A stretch of DNA of 64,000 nt. Source: Annulohypoxylon bovei var. microspora. Taxonomy: Eukaryota > Ascomycota > Sordariomycetes > Xylariales > Hypoxylaceae. The notes beneath the pieces were generated by a model. It had not been told where the DNA came from. It was given only the letters and a program-made list of their open reading frames with translations, and ran no database searches. Every line of letters begins with the position of its first letter. Positions within the stretch are counted from its first letter, which is position 1. Shown piece after piece: positions 44,101 through 56,500 of the stretch. The position numbers were made by a program, and so were the translations under genes. The stretch is taken from assembly GCA_022836615.1 (NCBI GenBank), contig MU405307.1:62001-126000 (forward strand), given 5' to 3'.

Positions 44101-45920
44101 AACGGGTTACGTTCAACAGCAAGATCTCCATCTCTCAACCACCACCGTCCGCGAGGCCCTCAATTTCTCCGCCCTTCTCCGTCAACCCGCCGATGTCCCG
44201 CGTGCCGAAAAGCTCGCCTACGTCGATGAGGTGATCAAGCTACTGGACATGGAGGAATATGCGGACGCAGTCGTTGGTGTTCTCGGCGAAGGTCTTAACG
44301 TCGAACAGCGTAAACGTCTTACCATTGGAGTCGAGCTCGCAGCCAAACCCCCTCTGCTGCTATTTGTTGACGAGCCTACTTCTGGTCTCGACTCTCAGAC
44401 TTCCTGGGCCATTCTTGACCTCCTTGAGAAACTCACCAAGAGCGGGCAGGCCATTCTTTGCACGATCCACCAGCCGTCGGCCATGCTGTTCCAGCGTTTT
44501 GATCGCTTGCTCTTCCTAGCCAAGGGCGGCAGGACTGTCTACTTCGGCGACATCGGGGAGAACTCCAAGACGTTGACCAACTACTTCGAACGACATGGTG
44601 CTCCTCCCTGCCCTCCTGAAGCTAACCCCGCCGAGTGGATGCTGGATGCCATCGGTGCCGCGCCTGGCAGCTCGTCCGATATTGATTGGTTCCAGACTTG
44701 GCGCGACAGCTCTGAATACGGAGCGGTGCAGACCGAGCTACAGGAGCTGAAGGATAGCGCGTCCTCTCACCCTCCTACCGAAGCAGACCAATCCTATCGT
44801 GAGCATGCCGCCAACTTTCCCACCCAGCTTTGGGCTGTTACGCACCGTGTTTTCCAGCAGTACTGGAGGACTCCATCATACATCTATTCCAAGGCCGCTC
44901 TCTGCATTCTGGTTGCTCTTTTCATCGGTTTCGTCTTCTTCAAGGCCAAGAACACCATCCAAGGACTGCAGAATCAGATGTTTGCCATCTTCAATCTCTT
45001 GACTATTTTCGGCCAGCTTGTTCAACAGACGATGCCTCATTTCGTCATCCAGAGATCGTTATACGAAGTCCGCGAGCGTCCATCCAAGGTCTACGGCTGG
45101 AAGGTCTTTATGCTGTCGCAGATCATTGTTGAGTTGCCGTGGAATACCCTCATGGCCGCGCTTATGTTCTTCTGCTGGTATTACCCTGTTGGCCTGTACA
45201 ACAATGCGACGGAGCTAGGTCAGACCGCCGAGCGTGGTGCTCTCATGTTCCTGCTCTTCTGGGCCTTCCTGCTGTTCACGTCGACATTCACCGACATGAT
45301 CATAGCCGGCTTCGAGACCGCCGAAGCTGGTGGTAACGTCGCTAACCTGCTCTTCATGCTCTGCCTGATCTTCTGCGGTGTCCTCGCCAACCCGAGCACC
45401 TTCCCCAGATTCTGGATCTTCATGTACCGCGTCAGTCCGTTCTCGTACCTGGTATCGGCTATGTTGTCCGCAGGGTTAGCCAACACCTACGTGCAATGCG
45501 CCGACAATGAATATGTGCACTTCGACCCACCCACGAACATGACCTGTTTCCAGTACCTTGATTTCTACAAGAACGCTACAGGCGGTTATATAGAAGCTGG
45601 CACCGAAGACCGCACAAGTGATTGCAGCTACTGCACCATTTACGAGACGAACACGTATCTGGCGCAGGCCGAGTCATACTACAGTAAGTTTCTCTCTCTC
45701 CCTTACTTCTTCCTTCATGACCAACATCGGTCACGTGATGTGTTTGCGAATCTACATAATTGAATTGATGTTAACATTATTCGTCACAGGTGAACGATGG
45801 CGCAACTTCGGTATCTTCTGGGCTTACATTGTATTCAATATCTTCGGCGCCCTGTTCATGTACTGGCTCACCCGTGTTCCCAAGGGGAAGAAGAAGGAAG
45901 ACAAGCCTAAGAAGGAGTAG
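41132..45920 (+). CDS. PDR-type (ABCG) multidrug ABC transporter, full size
   Basis: Four exons: 41132-41831, 41905-42944, 43013-45683, 45790-45920; 1513 residues, all junctions in phase. Reverse topology NBD-TMD-NBD-TMD. NBD1 has the degenerate fungal PDR Walker A GPPGSGCSTFLK (about 203, Cys for Lys), signature VSGGERKRV (about 318) and a D-loop with Asn after Asp (WDNSTRGLDS). NBD2 has a canonical Walker A GVSGAGKTT (about 902), degenerate signature LNVEQRKRLTIG (about 1008) and FVDEPTSGLDS (about 1029). Two blocks of six membrane helices follow the NBDs, with Cys-containing loops before the last helix. It is a plasma-membrane exporter of hydrophobic drugs, azoles or plant defence compounds (CDR1/PMR1/ABC1 relatives). 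It stands alone between two gene-poor regions. Confidence 0.95.
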
Positions 45921-46927
45921 AGAGGCGAAGTTTAAAAAAATAATAATAAGTAAAACCAAGAAAAGGGATTGCGATCTCTGAAGAGTTTGCTTCCTAATAC
46001 CCTTTCACGAAATCTTTTCGATATTTACATTTACACTCACATTCACACCATATACCGATAGCTTTTTCATAATCCATACGGCTTGTATCCCATGCTATGG
46101 CCTCTACATGGTTAGGCGGACGTTTTCCTTTTTCATTTACTGTAAAATCGCATTGTACTAGGCGTTTTAGATAGCTAGACTAGATCACTGAATAGTCGCT
46201 ATGGTATTGTGGTTGGGTAATATAGATAGGCAGGATATAGTCGATAGAGGAATAGGGATAGTGAAGTTGAAGAGCCCCATCATATCTCATAAGCTACCTT
46301 CAGTATATATTCAGTGCGTAATGTTGAATCGACGTGAGCCTCGTTGGATTTTCTTCTTATCTAGGTGGGTACCAAGGCACTAGGTATTTACATAAGAATT
46401 TAGGTGTCAAGTGTCTTGTCAAATTTGTGTTGGGAAATATGTGACAGCCCACCAAGCGTGTACCTACCAGGTCAACTACCTAGGTAGTTGGTGGTTCAGA
46501 CAAGAGCTCAGGTTTAGTACAGGCTACCGCGTTTTGTTATATTTGCCTCGTCAGGCATACGTGTTTAATAGCATAGATACTTATTTGATGCAAGCTTTTA
46601 ACTTACTAGGTATGTAGAGATTAGATAGAGATTAGATAGAGATTAGATAGAGGCTGGATAAAGCAATGGATGTAGGAGTGAGAAGCGAGAAATGATGTAT
46701 TTCTATCTTGTACTGGTATGTATATCATGGTTCATGTCGGCCGACTATATGTATGTAGTATATGCGCAATGTTACCCTTATTTTCTTGGTATCTTTCGAA
46801 ACACCCCGCGCCGTCCCAAATGTTTATTACAAAAAAAGACCGTACTTTGCTTCGCCTTGTTCTGCTCCGCTCTACCTTCCAAAAAGAATAAATGACACCG
46901 CTGCTCCTATTCGCTTGGCCGGTCGTT
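45921..46927. other. Convergent intergenic region
   Basis: Separates the 3' ends of the ABC transporter and the membrane protein genes. Holds an ATTAGATAGAG triplet repeat; short frames only. Confidence 0.55.
46620..46652. repeat. Tandem repeat, 11-bp unit ATTAGATAGAG
   Basis: Three perfect copies. Confidence 0.85.
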
Positions 46928-47745
46928 CTATAACTGTAAACGGCCGACGGAATCGTCTTTCTCGTATATATCTCGCATCGTTAGCTGGACACCGATGACC
47001 TTGGCCTCGAAGAATTGGAATAGCTGGAAGAAGGCTGTGAGAAACTGAAAAGACCTGTCTGCTGTTAGCATAACGAGATCCGAAAACAACAACCAACCCA
47101 TATGACCTAGATCAGGAACACTTACACGAGAGAAGCAATCAGACCTATGGTAGGCGACCACAGGCCGACATATCTAGATCCCCACCACGGGTACATCCAG
47201 TGAGCGGAATAGATCAGAAAGCCCAGTGTGGGAACAGCGAGGAGCATATCAATAACGGTAAACTGGATACGCTTGGTACGCCTCCTCCTTGCGCCGTCAT
47301 CCTCGTCGGGCCCGCCGAAGGAGACGATGGTGCGACCATTCACCGCGAGGGTCACGGGCGGCAGGCCGACGGTGCGGCGCGGCGAAGGCCAGTATGCGTA
47401 ACCGAGTATACTGCACAAGCCGTGTGCCAGGTTCCAGAATAGGGACAGCCAACATAAGGAGAATAGGACCTTATGTTCCCAAGGCCACCAGCCGGCGTCG
47501 ATGGTTGTGTGGACGCGGATGACGGTGGCGAGACCCAGGATGGCGTTGAAGAGTCGCGGGATAGCTATTAAGGGGGCATCGAATCGCGTCACGGCGCTTT
47601 CGTTAATACTAGAGGAACTGTTGGAACATTTCTCGCAGGGACAGCTGTGTATGGTTACAGCTGTATGATCGGAAGAGGAGGATGTGCGCGTGCTAGATGC
47701 CGTTTGTGGACTTCGGCTTCGAGATGTCGACGTCGAAGCTGACAT
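46928..47745 (-). CDS. Four-helix membrane protein of unknown function
   Basis: Two exons, 47126-47745 and 46928-47054, joined by a 71-nt GTAAGT...CTAAC...ACAG intron in phase 2, giving 248 residues. Residues 1-50 are Ser/Thr-rich with a CPCEKC motif (36-40). Hydrophobic segments lie at about 58-78, 92-117, 160-180 and 191-212, with an acidic/basic loop (DEDDGARRRRTKR) between the second pair. The short second exon encodes an aromatic helix and a charged C-terminal tail. I do not recognise the family; it looks like the many small fungal integral membrane proteins of the secretory system or plasma membrane. No signal peptide precedes the first helix. Confidence 0.72.
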
Positions 47746-48030
47746 GTTGTTATTCGGGATTGTCGTCGTTAGGTAATTATTGAGATCGGTTTGCTTGCGA
47801 CGCGCGATTCTCTCTCAATTCTTCCTATTTTTATAAACCAAATTTCCCTATTTTCCCTTTCTTATTGTTTTTCCTTATTTGTCCACACCCTTCTCGTTTC
47901 TTCTTATTGGCTATTCGTCAATTTAATCGTAACCGATTCGCCCAAATATGCTTCGCTATAACCGCAAACGAAACGCGCCGCGGTTAGGACAAATACATAT
48001 GATAGTTATATGTACCTATACATACGTATA

Positions 48031-48078
48031 GATTTCTAGATTTCTAGATTTCTAGATTTCCAGGTTTCCAGATTTCCA
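48031..48078. repeat. Tandem repeat, 8-bp unit GATTTCTA/GATTTCCA
   Basis: Six head-to-tail units: three GATTTCTA followed by three related units ending CCA. Confidence 0.85.
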
Positions 48079-48959
48079 GATATCCCAAAATGTAGAATAA
48101 TTGCCTAGATGGGAAGAGAATTGCGAAAGCGAAATGCTAGGTGATGCATGTAATGTAGTATGTAATGTACGTGGTAGACATGTCTCTTCAGCAGTCTTTA
48201 CCTAGGTAGGGGTCTAGGGTTCTTTTTTTCTTCTATATTGGATGGACAGTAATAGACACTAGACCGTGGACAGGAATGGAAATGTACGTTCCAAGGTCAA
48301 AAAGATAAAGAAAGGGGAACATTGAAGAAAGCTCGGTTTGTCTACCTGTCTACTAGTCTCTTAGTGGAAAATCTTACCTACCTACTAGGCCGTTTTGCTG
48401 CGCCCCCTCTTTTATGTACCGATGTATCTGGGGACTTTGTGCAACTATGTGATTGAATACCTAATATTATGCGCAGTACCATGTATTAGTCAGTTTAGCC
48501 CGAAGCTAAGAAGAGCGGCAAGGCTGCAGCGTAACGTTAAAAGATTAAAAAATAGAAGCATATGACGTTACTTACCTATTCAATGTTCGCACCTGCGCAT
48601 TATACATACAGTACCTAGGTAACTATGCAAATTGTTGGGGCTATGTATGTATGTATGTTTCTGTTTTATATTCTGTTCTGTCCTTTTTCTATTCTTACCG
48701 GGTCAAATTCAGTCCGTCCCATCCTTATCAATTCCTTCTTCTTTTTCGTGCTGTTGTTTTTCTACAACGAAACTTCAGACCGACTTCAAACAGGTGTCAT
48801 TCCTAATCCTCGGTTACACATAGAAGCAGGACTGCGGCACGGGATACAGATGAGAGAAGAGAGAAGGAGAAAGGGGGCAGAAAAGCTCAATTCAAGCACT
48901 CATTCACAGAACTGCAACTCATTAACTCTTAAGTTATCTAGGTACTTAAAGAGTAGTCG

Positions 48960-49015
48960 AGAAGTTGAGAAGTTGAGAAGTTGAGAAGTCGAGAAGTCGA
49001 GAAGTCGAGAAGTCG
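48960..49015. repeat. Tandem repeat, 8-bp unit AGAAGTTG/AGAAGTCG
   Basis: Seven contiguous units: three AGAAGTTG then four AGAAGTCG, a clean T-to-C switch partway along the array. Confidence 0.9.
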
Positions 49016-49915
49016 AGTATGTCTTGAGCGGTCTGACGATCCCCTTGAGGATTTTCAGCTAAAATTCCTTCGTAGGCTTGTAAGGCTTGGTGCATCCGCT
49101 AAGTTGGCACGCCGGAACAGGGGGGGGGGCGTTCCTCTCCCCCATTGCGGAGTCGTGGAGATCTTGAGGCTGGTGAAACTTGCCGTGATTCGACAATCTT
49201 ACTGGCTGTTACTGGTTGTTACCAGTCAAGTATTGTTGATTCGCTCTTATTCCGGAGTTACGGTTTGAAAATGGTAACGGACGCCCGCTATCAGCCTGCT
49301 ATCATCCCAGTACACATATGTACTCTCTTTTCGTCGCCGCTTCTCCCACCAGGCACTGCAGGCAGTAACTCTCAGGCTACTCATCAGCCATCACGCGCGG
49401 CAGTAGTGCATAACATGTGTAGAACTTGGAAGTTTTACAATGCTTCGCCCCCAAATCGGGCAGACTCTAGCTGCAGGAGGAATACAGCAGAATCCCCCAT
49501 CTAAGGCATCATCAGACAAGTAAGACGTATGTATGTATAGTCGTAAGATAACCTCTCGCGCCCCCGATTGGCGGATGCAGGACTAACAGCAAGTTCCATA
49601 CATGGCGTGCATATTCTCGACTAGCCGATAAAATATTCCTCCCATTTTCGGACGGTAGGCAATACAGCGGATTGGCTACTAATTTAGTCTTAAACGCCTG
49701 TCAGCGTGATATCAGCCCGATACGTACTGTGCATCTCGCCCGAAAGCAGGAGACTGGTGAGGTGGAACAGCTGCAGCAAGTGGAATTTTATACATAAATT
49801 AGGCGTTAGACGTCTCGGACTACTCGGATCTGGAGATAATAAATAACAGCATCGCCCTAATTTAGGTATCGAACGAAACAAACAACCCGAAGAAGAAGAA
49901 AAAGAGGAAATAAAA

Positions 49916-50845
49916 ATGCACATCGCACAAGTCCAGTCTTGGCCTGAGGGGCCAAAGTATATCACAGCTGATGATCTACCTACGCCGTCGAAGAGTCAGA
50001 TCCAGCTCCGCGTCTTGGCTGCAGCCGCCCACCAAGTAGTTCGTTCTCGCGCCTCGGGACACCATTATTCGGCTAGGGAACTTCCTCACACCGTTGGCGT
50101 CGATTGCGTTGGCAAGGACGATACTACTGGACAGGTCTACTACCTCTTTACTCTCCAGGGGGGTACTTTCGCTGAGCACGTCAATGCCGAAAAGTCCGCC
50201 GTCCATCCGCTCCCGGCCGATATTGACCCCGTTTCCTTCGCCGCGAGCGTCAATCCTGCCATGAGCAGCTGGATGGCAATCACTCAACGCACCAGCAATT
50301 TACCTAAAGGCTTCACAGCCGTTATCGTCGGCGCCACAAGCGCTAGTGGTCGCTTGGCCGTGTACTCCGCCAAGGCCTTAGGGGCCGGAAAGGTCATCGG
50401 CATCGGCCGCAACGCCGCCTCCCTGGAACTTGTTGACGGCATTGATGATTACGTCGTTCTCCAAGATTCGGTCGTCGACACCGACTTCTCCAAGGTGCGC
50501 GACTGCGACCTCATCCTAGACTATGTCTACGGGGCCGCGGCCGTGCATTTGCTATCGTCGTTAAGCAGATCCAAGAAACCTGTACAGTATGTCCAGATCG
50601 GTGGTCTTGCCCAGAGGACTACCGAAATCCCAGGAAACCTGCTTAGGTCCTTCGATTTGACCATCCGCGGTGCCGGCGCCGGGTCCTGGGGCATACCGGC
50701 GCTGCAGAAGGAGCTTCACACGCTAATTCCGACCATGGCTAGCTGGAAGTTGCTTTCTGCCCGTTCTATCCCGTTGAAAGATATCGAGGCTGCTTGGAAA
50801 GATACGTCGTTGGCGAACGAGGGACGATTGGTCTTCGTTCCTTAG
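49916..50845 (+). CDS. Quinone oxidoreductase-like MDR dehydrogenase
   Basis: Single exon, 309 residues. N-terminal GroES-like fold (ADDLPTPSKSQIQLRVLAAAAHQVV, HTVGVDCVG) then a Rossmann fold with the nucleotide loop VGATSASGRLAVYSAKALGA (about 137-156) and a later IQIGG-like strand (YVQIGGLA). The medium-chain dehydrogenase zinc ligands are absent, which places it with NADPH:quinone oxidoreductase/enoyl-reductase-like MDR enzymes. The physiological substrate cannot be told from sequence. It is slightly shorter than usual (320-340) because the N-terminal domain is compact. No clustering with biosynthetic genes is visible. Confidence 0.85.
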   Translation: MHIAQVQSWPEGPKYITADDLPTPSKSQIQLRVLAAAAHQVVRSRASGHHYSARELPHTVGVDCVGKDDTTGQVYYLFTLQGGTFAEHVNAEKSAVHPLPADIDPVSFAASVNPAMSSWMAITQRTSNLPKGFTAVIVGATSASGRLAVYSAKALGAGKVIGIGRNAASLELVDGIDDYVVLQDSVVDTDFSKVRDCDLILDYVYGAAAVHLLSSLSRSKKPVQYVQIGGLAQRTTEIPGNLLRSFDLTIRGAGAGSWGIPALQKELHTLIPTMASWKLLSARSIPLKDIEAAWKDTSLANEGRLVFVP

Positions 50846-51470
50846 ATAGGTACCTTATAAATACGTATCTATCGGCTTAGGCCTAGAGTATTTCAAGTTG
50901 GCACGAGAGAGCATATTCTTACAAGATCTAGGTCATGGGCCATTGGTTATTTAGGGCTGGTTATTTAACGCCGATAAAATTGTTTGACCTAGACGATATA
51001 ACTACCTAGGTATCTCTAGCAAATAAAAGATCAAATCCGTTCTTAGATAAATTGTCCTATGTAAGGAAAACGAAACATACATGTTGCAAATTTACGCTTC
51101 CCACTAATCAATGTTCCACCGCTAAGGAAGAGCAGGTTGATGGCGAGTTCCAAAGGTCCAAAATGTTTTTCCGAATCTATACATCTTTTTTCAATAAGCC
51201 CCTATATTCTAGTTTCATTCATAGGTATCCTAAAGCGGCTAGGAATACACAATACTCTTGTCTAGGTATGTTTAGGATAACCATGCAAGGGAGTCGAGAG
51301 ATGAGGTTTCTCAAGAAACCCCTTAGCTGACTAATCCAAACAATGTTGGTTGGAGAATGTCCCTAGGTACATAGCAGACACAGGAAATGACTTAGAGATA
51401 CGACGGAAAACAGAACGAAGATTCATAACTTTCCAGGCTCTTGTATAGGAGGTAGTTCGCCATAAATATA
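50846..51470. other. Convergent intergenic region
   Basis: Between the MDR gene and the mini-AA12 gene. Nothing recognised. Confidence 0.55.
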
Positions 51471-51931
51471 TTATACACCAGTAAGAACGAAGAGCTCTCC
51501 TGACTGGTCACTTGTCATAAATAGACGACCTTTCTTGTCGAACACGAGTCCAACGGGGCGGAAGCAAGCCCCTGGGCACTTAGTAGTATTTTGGTTCTGC
51601 AGTATATACTCTACAGCCTCCAGATCGGAAACGTTGGCGACTGGTTGGCCATCCGCGAATTTGATCTTACCCAAGCGGAACCCGTCAGGCGGATTCCGGT
51701 CCCTATGATCGCATTAACCAATGTCACTCTGACTTGTACGCGCAGAAAGATATCGGAAGAAAATTATACTCACCAGCTTCCATGAAAGGTTACATAAGCA
51801 GCACTTCCGTCTTGTACCGTGTAACTATCAGATATCTTAAGCTGCGCTGATGGTGTGAGGGCGGTGCAATTTTGCGCGCCTGCGATTGAGAAGAATAGCT
51901 CAAAGGCTCCAAAGACCGTAGATATGCCCAT
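51471..51931 (-). CDS. Miniature AA12 (PQQ-dependent sugar dehydrogenase) protein, internally deleted
   Basis: Two exons, 51774-51931 and 51471-51702, joined by a 71-nt GTGAGT...ATAG intron that splits the Trp codon of HGSW; 129 residues. From YVTFHGSW onward (DRNPPDGFRLGKIKF, CPGACFRPVGLVFD, GRLFMTSDQSGELFVL) it matches the C-terminal part of fungal AA12/L-sorbosone dehydrogenase proteins, which are normally over 400 residues with a six-bladed propeller. The first 20 residues resemble a signal peptide but carry a Glu in the hydrophobic core, and the next residues (AQNCTALTPS) resemble the mature N-terminus of the family. The simplest reading is an internal deletion of most of the propeller with frame and splice sites kept. 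It probably has no PQQ activity; it may be a decaying or repurposed gene. Confidence 0.62.
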
Positions 51932-52027
51932 CGCGAATGGTTAACCGCAATTCGGAAATTATTGGCAACGCGAATACTAGGTCGTCGGGTATATCAGCGT
52001 ACCGCGGCAACATGGCCAAAATTATCT

Positions 52028-52038
52028 CTATATAAGCC
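52028..52038 (-). promoter_or_regulatory. TATA element upstream of the mini-AA12 gene
   Basis: Minus-strand TTATATAG about 100 bp upstream of the ATG at 51931. Supports that ATG as a real start. Positional inference. Confidence 0.4.
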
Positions 52039-52229
52039 TTGATTGGAAGACAAGGCTTTACATCGCTGTGATAGTCCCCCCGTGGGATATATCCCGTAGA
52101 AGTACCACACCGTTGATATTTTCGCCAACCTAGAGGAACTCGGTGAGACCGCACCCCTATCATTGGGGGGGTGGACCGGGTATTGACCTTTAACCGCTAC
52201 ATAGTGCCCAGAACTGATCGTCTAGGTAC

Positions 52230-52508
52230 TTAGAAGCACACCTTGATCTCGGCACTCGTCGTCGATCCTTCATTTAGGACTTGGCAAACGTGGGGAAGAA
52301 GAAGAACGTCGATCACCATGACGTATACCGTGAAGTGGGCATCGTGATTGGGTTCGGTGAGATCGGTCGTGTAAACCGCTCTGGCCGCGGTGTCACATGT
52401 TCCATTTCCGGGACCGTACCTAGGTAGGGATCTATTACAGATATGCTGACACGACAGATTAGAGATAGGTGTCACGACGCGGACTATAGGTAGGATAGGG
52501 AGATACAA
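52230..52508 (-). pseudogene. Unidentified coding-like fragment
   Basis: An open frame whose middle (RYGPGNGTCDTAARAV followed by YTTDLTEPNHDAHFTV) reads like real protein, with Gly/Asp/Asn-rich turns and no low complexity. The frame has no clear ATG and its tail (VMVIDVLLLPHV onward) looks like read-through of a GTATAC donor. I do not recognise the family. It may be a remnant of a secreted or enzyme gene, or an exon of a gene whose other exons I could not find. Confidence 0.25.
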
Positions 52509-53530
52509 CGACGTTGCTATGAGAGGAGCTCTAAGTCTACTCGCTACGGATCGTGGTATACATACAGGAACAGCTCTTATCTACAACGTCCCAGGACTAG
52601 CCACCAGCAGGTCTCCTTCCCGATAATTCGAGCCTTTGATGGATCGAACTCTACTCCGATCTATCCAGACCTTCGATGACGAATCCTCCAACAGAACAGA
52701 CCTGTGACTACCTACCTACCCAGCTGGATACTCGGGTTAGAAGCGAATCAAAGTACCAAATTATAAGATAGGGGTATTTGAACAAGCCGTATCTCGATGC
52801 GCCAGCAGTCGAGTTTGCTTCATAAATTAACATGTCACCCAAGTTTAAGAACGACTTGGATTACGAATGTCAGCTTTCCTGTCTCTGATCTTGGCAACCT
52901 ACAAGATATACCTTCTTACGCTTGTGATTCAATAGACACCATCGAAAGGGACGAGGAACCAGAGCTGATGCCGAACTGTGGACTCGCGGTGCCGCAATGG
53001 CTGGAGATGATACTGTAGAATCAACGGCTCAACGCTACATCTTAACTTCGTCTCAATTATAGAATCTCAATTGCTATTTAACCCTCGAGGCAAGTATTCG
53101 CGGTCTAGATAGACACTTGACTTTTTCTCTGCCATTTTGGCCTGACGCCTTTTAAACCCTACATACAAATGCCCCGGATATATGATGCTTTGGTACTAAA
53201 GGCTGCGTCTTCACCGCGCCTTGGCTCCTTTGCCTAATTAAATAGTATTTCCGCCTCCAGCTTTAACTCCGAGGCCAGCCCGATGCTCAAAGCGACATGC
53301 GAGTCCACGTACCGAAAAAAGAGAAATGTGAGATGTGTTGCACCGAGCGCAAACTTGGGATTTACAAAATATACAATAACCGTCCGACATCGACCTCGCC
53401 AGGAACAAGAAATAAGGTGAAATTGGTATCTCGTTACATTTCGTGAATGTTATAGGGGCAAACCGCCCTGGTTTAGAATTAAACAGGCATTAGAGCTAAG
53501 AATTGAGCATGTTGCTCGGGTCTTGGTTGA

Positions 53531-56500
53531 TTAAATCATGCCGCCTGGTAAGTTCATACCTGGACGTTTTGCTCCCTGGGTCACAACCTGCCTAGACGCT
53601 GGCGGGCCAACATTGATCGCGGTTTGGTTATTGGGGCCCTTCGACTGCATGTCTGAGGCATCGGGGGCAATAGAACGCAGCCGTCTGCGCTCGGGCTTCG
53701 GCTCGTCTCTGTCACCTCGACTCACGCCACTATCAAACCCGTTCTCATTCCGTCGACTGAGGTTATCAAAGACGGCTCGTGTGCTAGAGAAGTCCTGTCG
53801 TCGTCTTGGGTTGATAGGGGGAAGGGGAGGCGCCGTCCGACTGTTGCTGCGAGACCTGTTCCGTGGCGCGTCAGGGAGGGCTACTGTTGGGACTCGGGAA
53901 GTAGACATCACAAACGTCGGGTCAGATATATCCTTCGTTCTGATTTTGCGTCTTGCTGCACTGCTTATGTTAGAGCTTGCATTGTCCTGACCGCGATTTG
54001 GCGAAGCCGACGGGCGAGGCGAAGAAGGTAATGCGTATGGAGAAGACATGGGCGAAATAGGCGATGTTTGGCCAGACTCGTAGTTACGGGCCGTCTGAAC
54101 ATGGAGGTTCGCAATTGACGCGGAATTTAGCTGCCTGGATGGCGCAGATCCTGGATACGGCTGCGGTGGCATGATTGGCGAGCGTTTAATATCAGTTCCG
54201 GGAAGACCAGGAGAGCGCATTTGAGGTCGAGCCATGCTTCCGTTCGGACCAACCTGCAAATTCCCACGGATAGACGAATTATTCGTCGGTCGTATTTGCC
54301 GGCTACTAGCTTGTCCATCGTTGCCGGACTCCGACGCACTCCTGTCGCTATCAGACCTTGACTGTCCTTCATACCCAAAGCTCCGGCTCCCCTGCGTCGA
54401 CTCTTCACTTGCCGATCGTTGCTTATAAAATACCGGAGGCGGTTTGCGCTCTCTCTCGGGTGATCGTTGTCCAGAGGGGCGGTCTCTACTTGGTGTCGAT
54501 CGTACCGAACGAACATCTGGTATAGGATCTTCTTGCTGGTGGTACCTTGCCTGCGTTTCTTGCTCCTTCATCTTCTGCAGTTCACGTCTTGCTTGCCTGA
54601 ACGCACGAAGTCCGGCGTGAGTCTCGTCGGTACCGTCGTCCTTGTCCTCCGTCTCGCTGTAGTCGAAAGAATTTTGTGTCCTTCCGTTCTCTTCCTTCGG
54701 TAGCTCCCGCACTGGACTCGCTATTTGGGGACTGCTAGATGCGCCTAATCCAAGCATCTTCAATGCCTTAGACTGTGATGCATCTCGGCCTCGGTCAATC
54801 AAAGATCCTCGACTATTCTTTGGCCGTAGCAAGCCTAGCCCATTTTGTCTTGGGGGCGGCGGCTGGTCTCTAAACGAGTCCATAGAGTCGCCTAGCCGGT
54901 TAGGAGATGCAGAGCGGCTATCAGTTTCGACATAAGTGGTTAAGCGCTCACGCACTCGGCGAGCTCCATCTGCAAGCTGACTCGCAAATTCATCTCGGTC
55001 ATCCTCGTTAGTACTGGAGATACCACCAAAGACGATACCTGGAAGGTCCTCGGACTCGGGAACGTTAGAAGATCGAGATTGAACATCCGGCATGGGTTCG
55101 TTAACATCCAAGTCCAAAGTCCAATCGCGACCAGCATCAGACAAGTCCCACGGGTTTGCGGCGGCTCCCAACTCGCGGAAAGACTCGGCAGACTCGGAAT
55201 CTGCTGGAAATCGAGATTCTAATCCCGAAGTAGTAGGGGCCATACCATAAATTGAGGAGGCATTGCTATCTCCTCGAAGATGCTGTCGTACCATGCCACT
55301 GAGACCAGCACCTGGGGCCGGACCCAGGGTAGGAGAGTCTGCAGGAGAGATGCCTCTTGGATTTGGCGAAAGAGACGATGATTCCTCTGCTACAAATTGG
55401 GAATGGTCATCACCGGATTTTGAGTCTAGCGATAGGGGTGTCGGGATACTAGAGTCGCGAAAAGCCGGGTGTTCGCGGTCGGATGGACGCCTCAGGAAGA
55501 CTTGCGGAGATGGGCCGGGCTTAGGCGACGCAGCAGGGGAGCAGTCAGAGTCGTTGGGATCCGCTAGGAAAGATGTCGCCTGCTCCTCGTTTGATGAGGG
55601 TGTGGCAGCTGTAGGAGTAGTACCGACACGGGATTCCAGTCCCATCCTCTGCGTAGACGATGATGAGCTTGATCTATTGGTTGCTGAGGATGTAGTTAGT
55701 TCGTCTCGAGACTTGAGCGTAGGCGTCTCCCGTCCTTGTTGTCGCTGCAACTGTCGCTGAGCATATCTCGATTCGTCGTACGGCTGCAGAGGCTTTTGGA
55801 AGACCCCCAAAGCGGTAGCCTTCCCCAGATCGTTAGGGTGTATTGATAATATGGAATTCTCCTCGGTTTCGCTGATGGGCGGGCTCAAGGGCGGCGCCCC
55901 ACCGAAGTTTGATCGCATTTCCGTCGCGCTAGGCACACGAACGCCTAGGTCCGGGGTACCAGCCGAGGAAGCGGTGGTAGGGGGGCTCATTGATCTGAGG
56001 TTCGGCGCACTAGACTTGGCCAAGATCTTTCGCTCCCCGCCAAATCGCTCTGCAAAACCAATAGTCGTAGGAGATGGTGAATTCTGAGACAGGTCAGGAG
56101 TCAAAGTCCCGAAAGTGCGCTGTCGAGTCAATGTGTCGATGCGAGACAACGCTGAAGACTGCTGTTCATGAAGGTCGTTGCTAAGTCCAGACTCGTATAA
56201 TCGTCTTGTCCGTGTCACGCTTCTATCCGTAGCGGGAGCAGAGCTTGTAGACGGCTGCCAATCTTTCAAAGATGGCGCGCGATGAGAAGACGTCACTGAG
56301 GTTGCGGCAGTCGAGTTCCTAGCCAGTGATGGAATGGAAGACGTCGTTGATGACGTCTCTCGCTTCTGGTTGTAGTTGCTGAGGATTGGCGACTCGGCTC
56401 GAAGGGCGTCTATTTCCATCTCGCGTGAATTCCTCCTCTCACTCCCGTCTCCATCTTCGTCCGACGATTTGCGCTCCCTCTCGGCCTGTCTCCATTTCTG

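Larger units (their letters stand above)
47746..49915. other. Divergent intergenic region
   Basis: Upstream of both the membrane protein gene and the MDR gene. Contains GATTTCTA and AGAAGTTG tandem repeats and a poly-G run near 49120. Frames at 48625 and 49145 (119 codons each) are low-complexity or unrecognised. Confidence 0.55.
51932..53530. other. Intergenic region with possible gene remnants
   Basis: Upstream of the mini-AA12 gene and 3' of the large disordered protein. A minus-strand TATA-like element lies near 52028-52038. A protein-like but unidentified minus-strand fragment lies at 52230-52508, and a plus-strand 73-codon frame at 52797 has a coding-like acidic end. Confidence 0.5.
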
